DNA of 64,000 nucleotides from Sitta carolinensis (taxonomy: Eukaryota; Chordata; Aves; Passeriformes; Sittidae). The stretch spans positions 19,758,501-19,822,500 of the forward strand of contig CM063283.1 in the NCBI GenBank assembly GCA_032173965.1. Direction: 5' to 3'. The position numbers and the translations under genes were made by a program. Under the pieces are notes generated by a model. The model saw nothing but the letters and a program-made list of their open reading frames with translations. It ran no database searches and was not told where the DNA came from. Positions 1 through 13,520 of this stretch are shown in pieces; the first letter of the stretch is position 1, and the number at the start of each line of letters is the position of its first letter.

Positions 1-1459
1 CACTTTCACTCTCAGATAAACAGCAGTCCAGCAAACCCCCCTCAGCATCTGGCAAGCAGATGCCTTTGCAGGTTGGATGATGTAATGAGTACAGAGAAAA
101 GGGCAATAATATTTCCCAGAAGGACCACCTCTCTGTAAATAGTGCTTCAGAAATCCAGCCTCTATGAAAGCTGCTTCTTGGTCTCAGTGACTTCTGCATT
201 TTATTTTTTCTTTTTCAGACAGCAGAATGCATTTCACATCACAACATTAATCCCTACCTAATGGATATCCTCCTCTTGCAGAAAAGTTTTCAGTTAGACT
301 GAACTAAATCAGTCAATAATACTGATAATTGTAATTACCTCATCTATTTACCACTGGTGTGATGTTTGTCTTGGCAGTGAAGCAACAATCCCTTCCTGGG
401 ATTCCTCATATCCATCCACACTTAAAATGAATTAAAAGTCATTCTAAGTGACAACCAATGTTGCCAATGTAAAAAACTCCAATTAGCATCCCTGGAGTCC
501 TGCAGGGATTCTGCACTTCTGCACGTGAATGTGTGTCAAAGTAACCACAGAGAAGTGCCTGCATAAAATATTCTACAAAACTGTTAGAGACTATGGAACT
601 AACAAATCTGCCTTCATGATGTTTTTTACCTAAGGTCAACAAAAGGCCAACCGTGCTGCCATATTCAGTTAAGTTCAGACCTTCCTTAATTTTGACCTTT
701 CTCTTTTGCCTTATTCCAAATTTAGTTAGGAAATTAATTCAACACTCCTCTTTCAAACTTAGGATACATGCTTGACACACAGGCAGGCAATTGAGCTCTT
801 CTCTTGCTGGAGGAATAGAGCCTCCAAACAGAGCATTTGTTTGGTTGTTCATTGCTGATATTGAGCATTGCACCTGACGCAAGGAACTAAAATATTATTT
901 CATGGCAAAGCCTAAGTGATGTGAGATGAATTTGCAAGAAGTGTTTGAACCACTTTCCACTGGAGTTAGCTTAATGGAACATCACATGGTCAAATGTCTG
1001 CGGCTCCAAGACCCACAAGTTTATTACATTGCATTTAATGTGGTGCTTTTACTTTATCAGAGTTATCACAGATACCAGGCACTAACGTCAACCATGAAGT
1101 CACACATCTATGCCTTAATCCAAATAATTCATGAGCACATTACAGACAAATTAGAACTCTAGATGTTTTAGGATTATGGTAATATTTGCATTTTGGCCCA
1201 GAAGGCAAGATAGAGCCTGTGGGCAGGTGAGGTGATTCCAGCCTGGGCACTTGAGAGAGCATTACTTTACATATCCCTGACTTGTTTCTGGGTGAAAACT
1301 GAAGTGAAATGTTGATCTGCTCCCCTGAACACCTGGAGTCCAAGGTCTGTGATTGCTGTTTGTAGGTATCTTTGCAGCACCACACCTAATTTATAGCTGA
1401 GGGAGTGAAGGCCCTCCCACCATAAGTGAAGAGCAGGTTGAGGACCATCTGATGATGAA

Positions 1460-1866
1460 GAATAGCCATGAGTCTGGGACCTGGTGAGATGCATCCCAGC
1501 ATCCTGAGGGCACTGGCTAGTGTCATTGCCAAGCCAATTTCCATCATATTTGAAAAGTCACAGTGGTCAGGCAAAGACCCCAGTGACTGGAAAAAAAGGG
1601 AAACATTGTTCCTGCTTTCAAAAAGGGGAGAAAGGAAAATTTGAGGGATTCTTTACTCAGAATTCCTTACTGTAAGGGTGCTGAGGCACTGGCACGGGTT
1701 GCCCAGAGAAGCTCTGGATGCTCCATCCCTGGAAGTGTTCAGTCAGGCTGGATGGGGCCCTGAGGATCCTGATCTTGCAGAAGGCGTTCCTACCCATGGC
1801 AAGGGGATTGGAACTTGATAGTTTGTAAGGTTCCTTCCAACCTAAACCATTCTATGATTTTATGAA
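1460..1866 (+). mobile_element. CR1 LINE fragment, 3' end
   Basis: The first part resembles the CR1 reverse-transcriptase coding region (a 'tttgaaaagtcacagtgg' and 'gactggaaaaaaagggaaac' context). After about 1,650 it jumps to the CR1 3' region ('ggcactggcacgggttgccc', 'ccttccaacctaaaccattc'). It ends in the typical 'attctatgattttatg' tail. The jump suggests an internal deletion. It is in plus orientation and too short and broken to be active. Confidence 0.75.
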
Positions 1867-2237
1867 ATGTACCATAGAAGTGTGGCTGATAAAATAATAG
1901 ATCTCTGGAGAGAGTGCCCAGAAAGTCAAACAAATAATTCTGGCCTTGCAAAGTTCATGCAACAATTGAATAAAGAGAAAATAGATGCATTGGCTATGAC
2001 TCGAGGAAAAATAAATATTGACATTCTGGTTTTAATACAACTTGTAACAACAAAATAAATAAAAAGTGAATTTGAATACCAAAATCCATTCTTTGGAGTG
2101 CTATTAGGGATATTTGCTCTTCCATGGATTTTGATGGTACAAGTTTAAATCTATAAAGTTTTTTTAAAGGCATAATCCTATCATCTGTGTGGGGGAAGAA
2201 AACTAACTACATTGTACATGAAATTTTTGAATTTTTT

Positions 2238-2291
2238 AATGTTAGTAGTTATTAACTATGTTTAAATGTTAATAGTTATTAGCTATGTTTA
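2238..2291. repeat. 27-bp tandem duplication
   Basis: Two adjacent 27-bp copies (2238-2264 and 2265-2291) of an AT-rich unit beginning 'aatgtta' differ at two positions. No gene is nearby. This looks like a simple local duplication. Confidence 0.8.
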
Positions 2292-5200
2292 TGTTGTCTG
2301 CTTTTTGGTTTTTCAAGTAGCCTATAAGACCTTTGTAAGAAACTTTCAAAAGGAGCCCTTTTTCTGAGTGTATATCCTGTCCATGGAATTTGTCAAGCTG
2401 ATTTCTAGCATATAAAAATGTACCTTCCCTTATGAAAGTCTTTCGTCTAGAAGAACATGCAAAAACAATCATGGAGATAAAAATAGTCAGCAGAGCTCAG
2501 CTTAACACTATCTGCATGACCAGAGGAACTGCAGAGACTGCAGAAGCATTTCCTGATACAATCTATAATTCACAGGTAATTGGCTATGTTTTTAGTTGGA
2601 TCAAAGTCCTTTGAACTAGCCTAGCAATTTGGCACAGAGAATCTAGTGTAATCAAGACAGAAATACCAGGAGTAGTAACAGTAAGAATTTTCTCTCCAGT
2701 CTTTCCTATCCCTGTACTATGATGATGAAGAATGGAGAAATCTGGGAAAAGCAGAAGCACCAGGAGATAGTAGTTTGCAGGTTCCAAATGCTTTTTTTCT
2801 CAGAGTTTCAGTTCTTGAAGCAAATATGTCTGACACTGAGAGCTGTGCAGGTGAGGTTGTCTGCAGTACTGTGCTGCTTTTGTGCACATGTTAAACCATG
2901 ACACAAATGCATAAAAAATGATTGAGCCCTGTCCCCACAGTGCCGAGCAAGAATCCTGGCTTTTCCTTGTCTCATCGGGTATCAGCTGACAGAGAGAAAA
3001 GATGATTTTAAAGCTGCAAATATCAACACAGAGCTCTGAAAATCATCTCTGAGAATGTGGAATGGCATTTCTTTTTACTATGCTCCAGCTCATGATGCAA
3101 GTTTTGTGTTAGAATACAAGAGATTATTCACACTGAGGAAAATGACCTGGCATTTTTTGATGAAGGACAGTCATCAACAGAATAGTCAAACAAGTCTACA
3201 AGATGTGACTTCTAAATAGCATCAGACAGTGGTGTGCTCACTCAGGGTCAAATATCAAGCCAAGTCCTAGCTTATCTGGGACATGGAAACCTAAGGCAGA
3301 GGACTGTGGGAAACAGGGAATAATCTACTAGCAGAGGAAAGAAATGGCAGCAGAAAGAACTAGAAACTCTCCCTGCTTCTGTCAAGTTCCTTAGTCACAT
3401 CTAGGTGAGATATCTGCATTTCTGGCTTATGTTTTTTTGGTTTTAGATGCCTGGTTGGAGACATTAAAGTTATAGATTTATAGAAGCACCCAGCACTCAG
3501 AACAGCAAACAAAGTCTGCTGCATCAGTTAGTTAAATCATGAAGTATTCTGAACAAATGTCAGAGCTAGTGGAATATTCAAAAAAAACTTCATCAAATCA
3601 TAATAAAAAGTCCCCAGTTCCCTGGTAAAAGTAGTTTCTCACCTTTAGGCACACTGTGATGATAAACAGTCAGAGGCTGCAGGGAAGCCACCCCAGGAAA
3701 CCTCATGAAGAAGCTGTCAGCTCCAAATTCAGCACAGTGTCTGGGTTAGGTGGTGATAAATGGGGCTCCTACTCACACAGTCCAGGAAATGCAGAGACCA
3801 GCTTCATTCCCAGACACTGTCCTGCGCTTACACTAAATGAGGCACTAGTCCTGTGGGAAAAATAGTATGCAGCCAAACAATTAAATCATGTCACATAATA
3901 CACATTGTGTGGGGAAGGGAAAAGGGGGCCGAACTATCCCTCCTGCTAAAGGCAGCTTAGGTCTGGATTTGTCCAGCACTTAAGAGTTTAACTTTGTAAA
4001 CCTAATGGTGTTCTTTCCATATTTTTTAAAAGTTGTGGTTTTCTCTTCCTCATTGTTTTGTTAATTTTTGTTCCCAGTCTCTCTGGCTCACTTGCTGACA
4101 TTCTGCACGTACCTCTGGTGAGTCAGGATAGTTAACTGGGGAAAGACATCAGGGTGAACAACCCTCCGGACCGAGACACGAGGCAGAAAGAACAGGATGG
4201 GGAAACTGGCCAGTTAAACAATGATATGAAAAACATCAGCTGTAGCTCAGCCTAGGGAGAAAGAGGGAATAATGCTTTTTCAGCAGAGGAGGAAAAGTGA
4301 GAGCAGGAGCACAGCTGTGAAAGGTGAGCATGGGGTGATGAGGAGGAGGTTGGAAATACAGTGTCACTGCACAGGCATTGCCTCCTGTGACCCTTCTCCC
4401 TTGGCTCTTCTGCAGCACAGCAGGAAAATGTTCTCCTGCTTGCCACGTGTGGCAGTTGTACCAGTCTTCATGCCACATGACACCAGGGCCATAAAATCTC
4501 TGGTGCACAAAAGCTACCCAATACACACTTTTAATGTACTTTTAATGTACATGAAAGAGAAAGAGCCATAATAAGGTGGGACTCCATCCAAGCCATAAAA
4601 TCTCTGTGACCAAGTGCAATATGCCCAGGAGACAAACACTTTCCCCCTCAGCCACTGTCCTCCCAGCTAGCTCCTTACAGACATGCCCACATGTCCCATC
4701 TCACTGGGAAATGGATCCTTTGGTCTCCTGGCTGGCTGTCACTTAGGGAAACTTTGGCCTCCCAAAACACCTGAATTTACAGAGCCAAAACACCTCTTAG
4801 AAACCAGCTCCCTCCCAAAGGCAGCTCGGGTCTTTCTCCACCACACTGCTCCCCAAGAATACACTAATCAGACCTCCTCATGAAAAAGTTCAGCCTGAGC
4901 TCCTCACCCCTGGTGTCACCAGCTCTGCTCCCAAGCCGGGCACCAGGTCACAGCTGCAGAGGTGCTTCAGCATTAATTCACCAGGGTCCTCCTCCTCTTT
5001 GCTTTAATACACAAGTCCAGCTGGCACTGCCACTTCCACAGTGCAGAATCCCACTTGTTCTTACCTTTTCACAAGGCTTCCCACAGCATGGGAATGTACA
5101 TCTGCCCGTGGGTTAGAATATATTGACACAGATACCTTATCAGCACAGGTACACTTGAACATGGGTTTGAGCTTGCAAGATGATGCTGGATACAAATGGG

Positions 5201-5306
5201 GTCACATACTACAGCTAAGTATCTCTGTAGGAAAAGACTGTTGTAGGGAAGCTGGGGATTGAAGGGAGAAGGCTGTTTTTGAGCAAAATAGTTGAGGGAA
5301 AGCAGA

Positions 5307-5408
5307 GGAACCTAGGGCACCTTGAAAAGCAGCAGTTTGTGGAACCCAGGGCACCTTGAAAAGTAGCAGTTTGTGGAACCCAGGGCACCTTGAAAAGTAG
5401 CAGTTTGT
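5307..5408. repeat. 34-bp tandem repeat, three copies
   Basis: Three exact-length 34-bp units (5307-5340, 5341-5374, 5375-5408) each carry 'ggcaccttgaaaag' followed by 'agcagtttgt'. Copies two and three are identical and copy one has two differences. The near identity points to a recent expansion. It lies in intergenic sequence. Confidence 0.9.
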
Positions 5409-5502
5409 GGCCAGGCAGGAGGAGTGGTGGACAGAAACCCACAGTACAGCACAGTTCTACTGGGAGATGTAGATATACAAATGCCTAATTGTCAGCACAT
5501 GT

Positions 5503-5580
5503 CTCTATGTGTGTCTGTGTGTGTGTATAAAATATATGCACGTATATATGTATAGTGCTTATGTTATATAAATATATACA
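5503..5580. repeat. TG/TA-rich microsatellite
   Basis: A short (TG)n run passes into interrupted (TA)n sequence with ATATA-rich stretches. It is a simple repeat with no gene nearby. Confidence 0.75.
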
Positions 5581-7661
5581 AAATGTATTTTGTACCTAGG
5601 TGAACAGGCATAATAAAAATGAAATTACCGACTAATTTAGTAAGCCAGTGGTAAGGGTAAAAGGGAAAGCAGGTAAGTTCTGATTCCATGTCTCCTGCTG
5701 AAGTTCCCAGCAAAATCATCCTTTTTCAATTACTATCATCTTTGTTTTGACTTTCCTGTGACTTACTTTGTTTCTTTTATGAAATGCAGTTGTTTTACCT
5801 GCTTTTTGTTTCTGAGCAAATATACACATTTATTTGACAGGACATATGAACTGACCTGTGAATTGTGTCCATTTATGCTTCACAACCATGAATAGTCCCC
5901 CTGCAATTAGCATATTTGTATGTGCTTGGAGAATGAAGTTCACTATGGCTTTATGTGTCCAGATTTCCTCTGCAATCAGAGTGATTGCCAAGGACTGTAA
6001 CTCACGTTACCTGTGCAAAGAAGCTGAGTGGTTTAAGATTCCTGCTGCTTCCCAGGTGCTTATTTCTGTCCCACTGCCAGATGTACTCTCACAGCAAAGC
6101 TGCCCAACAGGAGTGCGTCCCTGCCCTTTGCCATGGGAGTTCTCAGCCCGGCAAAGCAGCACAAACCTCCCCACATCCCAGACTCTGGACCAGGCCAGCC
6201 AAAACTGGGGTGGACATCCCACCCATCTCACTTGGCAGTTCTAGAGGAGAGGCTACATTTGATGGACGGAGATGTTTTGAAATGTATTTTAAAATACAGC
6301 TTATTTTCAGCTCTGTTGCCCATGAAAAGTGCTGATTATAAGAATAAAAATGCTATTGCTTTTTCTCACTGAGAAACTTCTGTCAGAATAAACTTGGGGC
6401 GAGAAATGTATTATCTTTCCAATAGTAAGGACTAGGAAAGAGCTGGATCAGGGTTTTCTGCTGACCACAGGGTAAATACTGCAGGCCCCAATAACAGACA
6501 AATCTTTGCCATGGGTTCCAGTGTATATTGATTTCCTTTATATAAAAAAAAGTCATATATGAACAACAGAGGGCAACATTTGACCACTTGGACCTGTGCT
6601 GTTGATGATGGTTGTCTCCTGTTGGCACTGTAACTATTTTAGTCTCAAACTCATGCTTGCATTGGACTATAGTGCATATTCTCACTTGGTATGGAGACTC
6701 CCTCTGCTGGAAAATGTCTATGAAGGTTTTCTAGTTGATTAATGATTGTAAGTGAAAGAACATGCAAATGATGTGTTTTGTAGCAAATGTGCAGTTTTGA
6801 TTTACACTATCCAAGGAATTGTAAAAATATTTTGAATTCTTCCCTAATCACTGGGAAGGAGCTAGGAGGTTTTATCTTCAAAGTTCATCTCTGAACTTTG
6901 TAAAAATCCACACCGCTTACACTAACTTACAATGCATTCATACACTGAGTAAAGTTATGATTTCTCTTCTCTTCTGTACCTAGAATCAAGCCTTGAATAG
7001 TTCACCTCTGTAATCCCAAAGGACCCTCTCTTCACTTCTTTCTCACAGGGGACAGGAACCTGCCACTGACTTTACAGACATACCAGGACATGACATATGG
7101 AACTGGTTGGTTTCTTTAGCAGCAACTTTTGAATACACTGCTAAAAGCAAGTGGAAAAGAGGACTTGCAAACAGGATTTTAATGCAAGAATTCCTATTAT
7201 TTCTCAGGAATTTTAAGAGGTGAAGCTGATATATATTCCCTTCAAAAATTAAGATCCCTGGTCCAAATTATTATACTGGATCATTGATCTTAAGGAAAGG
7301 AAGATTACTATGGTTAGGTGAAGTCCTCTTATCATCAGAATAACTTCAGCAGAATCCAGGTTGGAACAGCCTTATTATTTTTCTAGAAGAATGTGTTTGT
7401 TATCCAGTGCTGTCTATTTTTGCTTATTTGATACCATACCAAAGAGTATTGAGATAAGATTTGTGTTTTAAAGTACCACTACAGCACAGCAGTTATGCCT
7501 GCTTCTCTCACTCCACTCCACCCCACCCATGTGTCTCAGATGCCACCTCCAGAAAGAACCTCCAAAGAGTGGAGTACTTGGTGCTTGGTGCCTTTCCTGA
7601 GGTTATCAATACAATAATCAATAATATAACAACTATACCATATAATTTCTCTCTCTCATCA

Positions 7662-8056
7662 TAGAATCATAGAATGGTTCAGGATAAAAGGTTGTTTGAT
7701 TCCAAGCACTGTGCTATGGGCAAGGAACATTCCAACAGACCTGGTTACTCAGGGCCTCATCCAGCCTGGCCTTGAACACTTCCAGCGATGGGGAGCCCAC
7801 AGCTACCATGCACTTGTGAAAAGTTCCTGTCCAGATTTCTCGTAGGTCTCCTTTAGGTACTGGCAGGGGCTCTAAGGTCTCCCTGGAGCCTTTTCTTCTC
7901 CAGGATGAACAGTCCCAAAACTCTCAGCTTGTCATCATAGCAGAGGTGTTCCAGGTCTGTGATCAGTTTAGTGGCTCACCTCTGGACTCATTCCAGCAGG
8001 TCAATGTCTTTCTCATGTTGGGGGCCCCAGAGCTGGACACAGTACATCAACTAGCT
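7662..8056 (-). mobile_element. CR1 LINE fragment, 3' end
   Basis: It begins with 'catagaatcatagaatggtt', the reverse complement of the CR1 3' tail. It continues through 'ccagcctggccttgaacact', 'ttctccaggatgaacagtcc' and 'agagctggacacagtac', all typical of the CR1 3' region read on the minus strand. It is truncated at its 5' end near 8,056. Confidence 0.9.
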
Positions 8057-11000
8057 GGGAATTTAGGAGAAATGATTGTTCCCCCTCTGCAGCACCAGCT
8101 CTGAACTGGAGACATTGAAACACCCAGCTGCATGCAGCTCTTTTAGAGCACTGTGTTCCACTTTTCCACTAATACAGCTATTTAAACAATGACACACTGA
8201 CTACAGCAGCTTCAGTGTGGCACACCATCTTCACCTTTGGTCTTTCCATCAGTGCAAAACGTTGTTAAAAGCCATTAAAGATAACACTGATAACACTTAA
8301 AAGGTGGGAGAACCTTCTAAGTAGTATCTGGTAATATGGTATTTCTGCAGCAACTTTAACACCCAGATACATCATGTCTCAGTTACCAGCATTCAGGGTT
8401 TAGGTCAAGAACTGTCCTTTCTCTACTCTCTATATTGCAAGTAATAGAAAAGAAGGCCCTGAGAGTTTGCCATAACCCCTCTTTATGAAATCTGTGCATG
8501 TAGTGAAGCTTTGTGCTCCTGTCAGTCCACAAGACACCATGAGAAATTGCATATGGAAATCTTTTTGCTTTAACTGAAAAGAAATTTTTATCAGTCTTAA
8601 GCATTCTCAGCTCAGAATTTCTTGGAATTAGGAAATCACATTGCAGTGAGTACCCTGAATGAGTGATGGACATTACGGTTGATGGCCATTGATAATCACA
8701 CTGGATTATCCTAGTGTGAGAGTCCTTTGGTTCCATGCAAAAGGCATTAAATGAATGGAAGATGAAGTAGCCTCATCTGCAGCTGTGGGCATGTAGAATT
8801 TGGCACAATGGAGAAGGAATTCATGAATCCTGGGCTAAACTGTGGTTGCCACTCCTGCACAAGTGAGGTAGCTCAAAGCTACTTTGTTCTCCCTGAGGAT
8901 CTTTTATTGCTGCTGGGACCACTAGAGCAAGGAAATGTCCTAATCATTCCTCTCTGCCAGGCATAAACTTGTGCTAATCTAAAATCATTGTAGCTGCTTT
9001 CTGACAGACAAATTTCTCTGTAGAGCAGTCCTCGGGGAGTAGACCCATTATATTTAAAAAGCTTATGAGAAACATTGAAGATGGATTTTATGTATACAGG
9101 AAGAGCAGTATATCAAATGGGAGCCATTGTATAATGGTCCAGGAAGGGTTGCTTTTCAAAGGACCAAACCTTAGCATTCACTCATACCGTAGGATATGGC
9201 TGCAGGCAACCATGTCCATGAATCCTTCTGCTCAAGCTTTAGAGAAAAAAGGAGTTCTTTTTTGATACTTCATTATCAGGAATAGGACTAATTCTCTAGC
9301 CTGAGGACTCTCTGTAGGGGCCTTGACATCTTTTTGATGAAAATTCACGTAAAACTGCCACAAGTTCGTTGGTCTTGATACAGCAAAATTTCTGTCAGTT
9401 TATTGTATGAACTGAAGCATTTTGACAAACATATAAGAAGGACAAGAATGCATACAATGTGACAGAATATTGATGCTCATTGTATCACTTCTCCCTTTTA
9501 TTTTCTGTATGACCTTAGGGACAAGATATAGATGAGAGAAATTATCTTTTTCCAAAGAACTGTAGATACTGAGCTGGGATTCAGAGGGATCCTCCTAACA
9601 GGAGCAACAACATCTGCCAAGCCAATCTAAAACAACAGTGAAAATGAAAATCAACGTGCTATGAGCAATGTTTTCTATGATGAGTGGGTTTATTTTCACA
9701 TTTGTTCTCGCACAATTACCTAAAGCTCTGTCACAACAACTGCAAGCAGGGCATTCTTTATGAAGGTATTTCAGTATTAATTCTCTCATGGAATGACTAG
9801 GTTTTGGCTGTAATATCTCTCTGGAAATATTTCAAGACCTGTTTGTTTACAACAGTTTTGGCAGAAAGCTGTGATAAGCTCAAAGTCCTGGGATTATGAG
9901 TCATTGCTGTGTGAAAAATTTCAGTTATCAAGCTTGATTATATTTCTATGTGATTTTACACTACTCATTACTGAGTGTACATTCAGTGCCAGGGCTGTGC
10001 TTACCCAAATACCATTTTCTGTGTTAAAGAAAAAACCCCTTCTGATTAATATTTTAATTTTTTTTTTAATTTAATATTCTGTTTCTTTTTTTCAATAGGT
10101 ATTATATTCTTCAATTATACATGGTGATTGTTTAATTTTTATTTTGTTCATGTATTTAAGTATTACCTATATTTTTCCCCAGAAAGGGTTGTTGTGAGCA
10201 TGTACGTAAATACAGCTGTTACATCATTTCATCCATGTGGGGTCTGGCATTTCATATACCAATACATGATAAATTAATCAGCACTCAAAATTTAATTCAT
10301 CCTCCAAATCGTGCTGCAATTAAACAATACCTGAGAAGCAAGAATTAATATTTTGCTTTGGGAATGCCCACCTGACAGATGGTAGGCCTCTTCTTAGCCC
10401 TCTCAGAAAACACTGGGGTATAAGTCTCTCTTCTCTTGAAAGGTTTGTATGTACCCATATCTTCCCTTCCCACAGGAGCACTTTCCAGCTAGCCTGATCT
10501 GCTGGAAGAATTCACAGGGATGCATGTTTTATCAGACCATGGTCTTCCACTTGTGAGACACAGCAAGCTTAATATTTCCTTCATGGGTCCCTGAATCACA
10601 CCAGTTTTCCTGCTTGTTCCCCTTTCTGATTCGTGTTTTCAATATTTCTTATTAGTGAGCATATGAATTTTTTCATCCCTTTGTCTTTGCTTCCCACTGA
10701 AGCCTGATCTCCTTCATGTCCAGAGTTTGGACTCTGATACAACTTGCAGCCATCCCACTCTTGGAAAGGGCAGAAAAAGCAAACAGTGTTTGCACAGGTA
10801 TGGGTGTTTGTGCAGAAACTGCCTGCATACTGCCCCATTGCTCTGGGAATTCAGGATGGAATCAAGGCAGTGACTATTTTTTTATGTCAGTTGCAGCAGA
10901 ACTAGTGACCTACTGTGAGAATGGAAACCCTCTGGAGCCTTTCTGACTACTTGTATATTCCACTTCCTGTGGGAACACAAATATCAGACCTGCCATTGCA

Positions 11001-13203
11001 ATCAAATTCCTCTGGATGGATACCTGCCCTCCCAAATGCCCGATTTGCTATGGAATACTTGCTAATTTCTGTGGAGAATGATTGCATTCTATCATGCAAG
11101 CTTCAGTCCATCTAAGTAATTCTATTGCCTCAGACTGGAAGGGATTGAGCTGGAAAAGGCTGCTGGTCTAATCAGCCATGAAACAAAGCAAGAGAGAACA
11201 CTTTTGAGTAAAAAGAGAGCATTACATGAAAGTTTCTGTTTCCAGAGTCACACCATGTGGCTGATGGGCCTGTTCAAGAGCACATAAACATTTACAGACT
11301 CTCCCATCAGAGCGATGGGATTTGGTGGAACACAGGGAAACTGTTTGCAGGCAGAGCTGCCCAGCTGCCATGGTGGCAGTGAGGCTTCTCTGTGCTTTCA
11401 GGGAGATGGTAACCAGCAAGTCAGAGGCAGCCACACAGGGCTCTCCTATTTTAGCTCTGTTTGGTATTTTCTTTCCATCAGGTGTGGTGTACAACCAGCA
11501 CGCTGGTCTGATGAACTCAAGCAAATTCTGCTGGGGCCTGTTGAGTTTACCTGTCTGTAAAACAGGAGGAGGGAGGGACTGATGGCCTGAAATCCAGGGA
11601 AAGCTGATGCAGCCATGGCATTCAGCTCTCCCAAGATGTGAGGACAGGCTGCTACCTGAAAGGATGTATGTGAGAGGCTTTATCTGGGGAGCTCAAGCAC
11701 TCCTGGCCATGTTCTTTTCCTTTGTAATGAAGTCTTCAGATTAAGGTTGTAAAGGAAAAGTTATCTGTATTTAAGTTTTGGCTGACAGAAGAACTTTGTA
11801 AAAATTCAATCTAGATTGGGAAAGACAGGAACTACGCATAGGAATAACATTTTTCTGTTATTAGATTTATTAGTTTATAATATATGTTACCACGCAAGAA
11901 GCAATTTACAAGCATCAGTAAGGGTTCAATTGCTTTCTTATATATATATCCCCCAAAGCCCTAAACAAAAAAAAAAACAAACAATGCAATTCCTTTATGG
12001 ATATAAGTGTTACAAAGTTTTAAGGATGCCCTAAGCTTTTAAAGGGCTGAATATTCAAAAGTAAGGCTCTAAGGTAAATTAGTAAGATCTTTGTTAATTA
12101 CAGAAAAATCACAGGAAGAATATCCATCAGACCTTGACTTTTGCTTATGACTTTATTAGTCTCCACTCTTCTCTATAAGTATATTATCCAAATCAGGCTT
12201 TCTCCATAGTAGGCCTGGGGAGATTATTCCCAAAGAGAGCAGGGTTGTATCTGCAGAGAACACTGGCACTTTGAAGAAATGGGGCCATAGGGGGATTGTG
12301 GGAGTCTGTATGTGTTTGTGAGCATGTGGAGATGAGATTTACACCTGTGATCAGAAGATCCTCAGCCAGAGGAACAGAGTTTTCCTAGGTCCTGCTTACC
12401 ACAGACAGCCAGTTTGGCCCAAATTCTGGAAAAGTAAAAAGAGTTGCAATGCCTCAGCAGTCCCTTGAAGAGATTATATGGAAATATGGGATACAGAACA
12501 CCTCTGGTTTTACTAGAGAATTTTCAGCAAGGCTCAAATGCTGATGAAGCAAAAGTAGAGATGGAGCAAAAGAGGCTGATCGCTACAAGGCAGTAAACTA
12601 GTAAATAGAGAGAGGAAAGGCCAAAAAAGAAGCAAGGTAACAAGGGTAAAGCTGGGAAAAAGACTAGTTGTGTGACTGGGGAAATGGGACTAAGGACATG
12701 GGAGAGGGCTGGGAGAAAAAAGTTCAGTGAAACAAGTCACACTGCACAGTGATAGGAAAAGCACAGAGAAGTGAGACACCAGGGAGGTGTAGAAGAGAAC
12801 TCGGGCTTTCTCGTCTCTTACTTACATAAATTTGGAGCTGAAATACTGTCAAAAAAAAAAAGATATCTGTTTGGAAGACAAATCTAAATGAACATCAGGG
12901 CCAGGAAGCAGTTGGCTGCTCACATGTACTTTTCCCAAACCTACCAGAACACCTGTGTTCAATTAAAAAGAAACAAGGCTTTGCCTGGCTCTGAGATACA
13001 TGGATGGTGGTCTCCTCTTAAAGGAACACATCCACCACAGTCCTGCTGCAATGCTAAATATGCCAGATATCCTCTTATGGTGGTTAATCTCTAACTTGGA
13101 TATTGCTACCAATACACTCCTATGACAAAGGTCATATTTCTAATGACAAAAGTAAAGAAAGGAAGGTACTAACATGGTGCTGGTGATGCAGCTGAATTTT
13201 ACT

Positions 13204-13209
13204 TTTATT
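13204..13209 (-). terminator. LNP1: Candidate LNP1 polyadenylation signal
   Basis: AATAAA on the minus strand, about 110 nt beyond the LNP1 stop codon. It is the first canonical hexamer I see downstream. The cleavage site itself is not shown by the sequence. Confidence 0.5.
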
Positions 13210-13319
13210 TTACAACTTAGGGGTTATTCTAGCTAATAGGCCTCTTCTAGACAAAACAGAACAAGAATACTCCCTCTGCTCTTCAAAAGGAGTGTTAAGG
13301 TTGATTATTTCAATGCATT

Positions 13320-13520
13320 CTAGCTGCCTGTGCATACATAACCTTTCTGAATGCTTGCTTGTGATGGAAACTGTTCACTGTGTTTTGCAGGTACTTCTGA
13401 ACTTTCAGCTTCTTCCCACTCTCTCCTTGCCTCTGATTTCTGTCCCATTTTCTTATGAGACTTGCTTTTTCTCAAATGCAATTTTTCTCTTTCTCGTCTC
13501 TCTTTTGCACCTTCAGGTTG
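13320..13520 (-). CDS. LNP1: LNP1 terminal coding exon
   Basis: The exon codes for 66 residues and ends in TAG at 13322-13320. The acceptor is strong (TTTTTTCTCTGCCTTTTAG). The residues are rich in Lys, Arg and Glu (KERREREKL, then KSKSHKK, then EARREWEEAE), matching the charged C-terminus of human LNP1, whereas the last 15 or so residues look unrelated. The frame is fixed by the phase-0 junction: another phase hits a stop at once. Confidence 0.9.
   Translation of the reverse strand, partial: QPEGAKERREREKLHLRKSKSHKKMGQKSEARREWEEAESSEVPAKHSEQFPSQASIQKGYVCTGS

Larger units (their letters stand above)
1..13203. other. Intergenic stretch, no gene recognised
   Basis: I found no exon with a recognisable protein family on either strand here. 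The open frames are short, lack codon-level similarity to anything I know, and are not flanked by convincing splice sites. The stretch holds two CR1 fragments, a 27-bp and a 34-bp tandem repeat and a TG/TA-rich run, all listed separately. In mammals the gene beyond LNP1 on this side is TMEM45A; I looked for its first coding exon on the minus strand and did not find it. Confidence 0.6.

Noticed and set aside
926..1162. 78-codon plus-strand frame in the intergenic region
   Set aside because: No recognisable family, no splice or promoter context, length within chance expectation.
4488..4610. Repeated 'gccataaaatctctg' about 105 bp apart and an 11-bp duplication near 4530
   Set aside because: Too short and isolated to call more than minor local duplication.
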